Assembly: GCA_017853785.1 (NCBI GenBank)
Contig: JAFMIX010000159.1
Location: forward strand, 1 to 5,440
DNA: 5,440 nt
Source of the DNA: Verrucomicrobiales bacterium
GTDB lineage: Bacteria; Verrucomicrobiota; Verrucomicrobiia; Limisphaerales; JAFMIX01
Direction of reading: 5' to 3'
Shown: in pieces, positions 5,434 through 5,440 of the stretch
Numbering within the stretch: position 1 is the stretch's first letter
Layout of the letters: the number at the start of each line of letters is the position of its first letter
Notes under the pieces: model-generated
Told to the model about the DNA's origin: nothing
What the model saw: only the letters and a program-made list of their open reading frames with translations
The model's database searches: none
Program-made: the position numbers and the translations under genes

Positions 5434-5440
5434 ATGAAGC
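5434..5440 (+). CDS. Start of a gene cut by the window end
   Basis: An ATG followed by AAG begins 7 bases after a strong Shine-Dalgarno sequence (aaagga). Only two codons are present (Met-Lys), so nothing can be said of the product beyond a likely plus-strand gene downstream of the nitroreductase. Confidence 0.5.

Noticed and set aside
4578..5435. 285-codon minus-strand frame opposite the nitroreductase
   Set aside because: The plus-strand frame has the full nitroreductase motif set; the antisense frame is a by-product of codon bias.

Overview
The window looks like a GC-rich bacterial chromosome segment. The best guess is a member of the Verrucomicrobiota: the remnant of a PQQ-dependent (glucose/sorbosone-type) sugar dehydrogenase on the minus strand has wording I associate with that phylum, as does the Phe-Phe-x-Arg-Leu protein end beside it. 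This assignment is inference from protein style. No rRNA or other taxonomic marker is present.

Layout. Positions 1-377 hold what appears to be a decayed membrane-protein gene, readable only by joining three frames. Positions 425-3380 hold a plus-strand cluster: gcvT (glycine-cleavage T protein), a small putative two-helix membrane protein, gcvH (lipoyl carrier H protein), a single-domain CPWC glutaredoxin-like protein with a GTG start, and lipA (lipoyl synthase), whose ATG overlaps the preceding stop. A convergent minus-strand gene (3387-4025) encodes a divergent GNAT-like protein with a C-terminal membrane anchor. Positions 4062-4537 carry the minus-strand sugar dehydrogenase relic. Positions 4689-5339 encode an NfsB-like FMN-dependent nitroreductase/NAD(P)H oxidoreductase. 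The last bases hold a good Shine-Dalgarno sequence, a leader hairpin and the first codons of a further gene.

How the genes work together. GcvT and GcvH are two components of the glycine cleavage system, and GcvH is active only with lipoate on one lysine. LipA inserts the two sulfurs that turn octanoyl-GcvH into lipoyl-GcvH, so the cluster pairs an acceptor protein with its maturation enzyme. The glutaredoxin between them is tightly spaced with both and may support the Fe-S or thiol chemistry, but that role is inferred. The P protein (gcvP), L protein (lpd) and octanoyltransferase (lipB) are not in the window. No wholly new system is evident; the most unusual items are the Grx placement, the LipA insertion, the membrane-anchored GNAT-like protein and the two gene relics.
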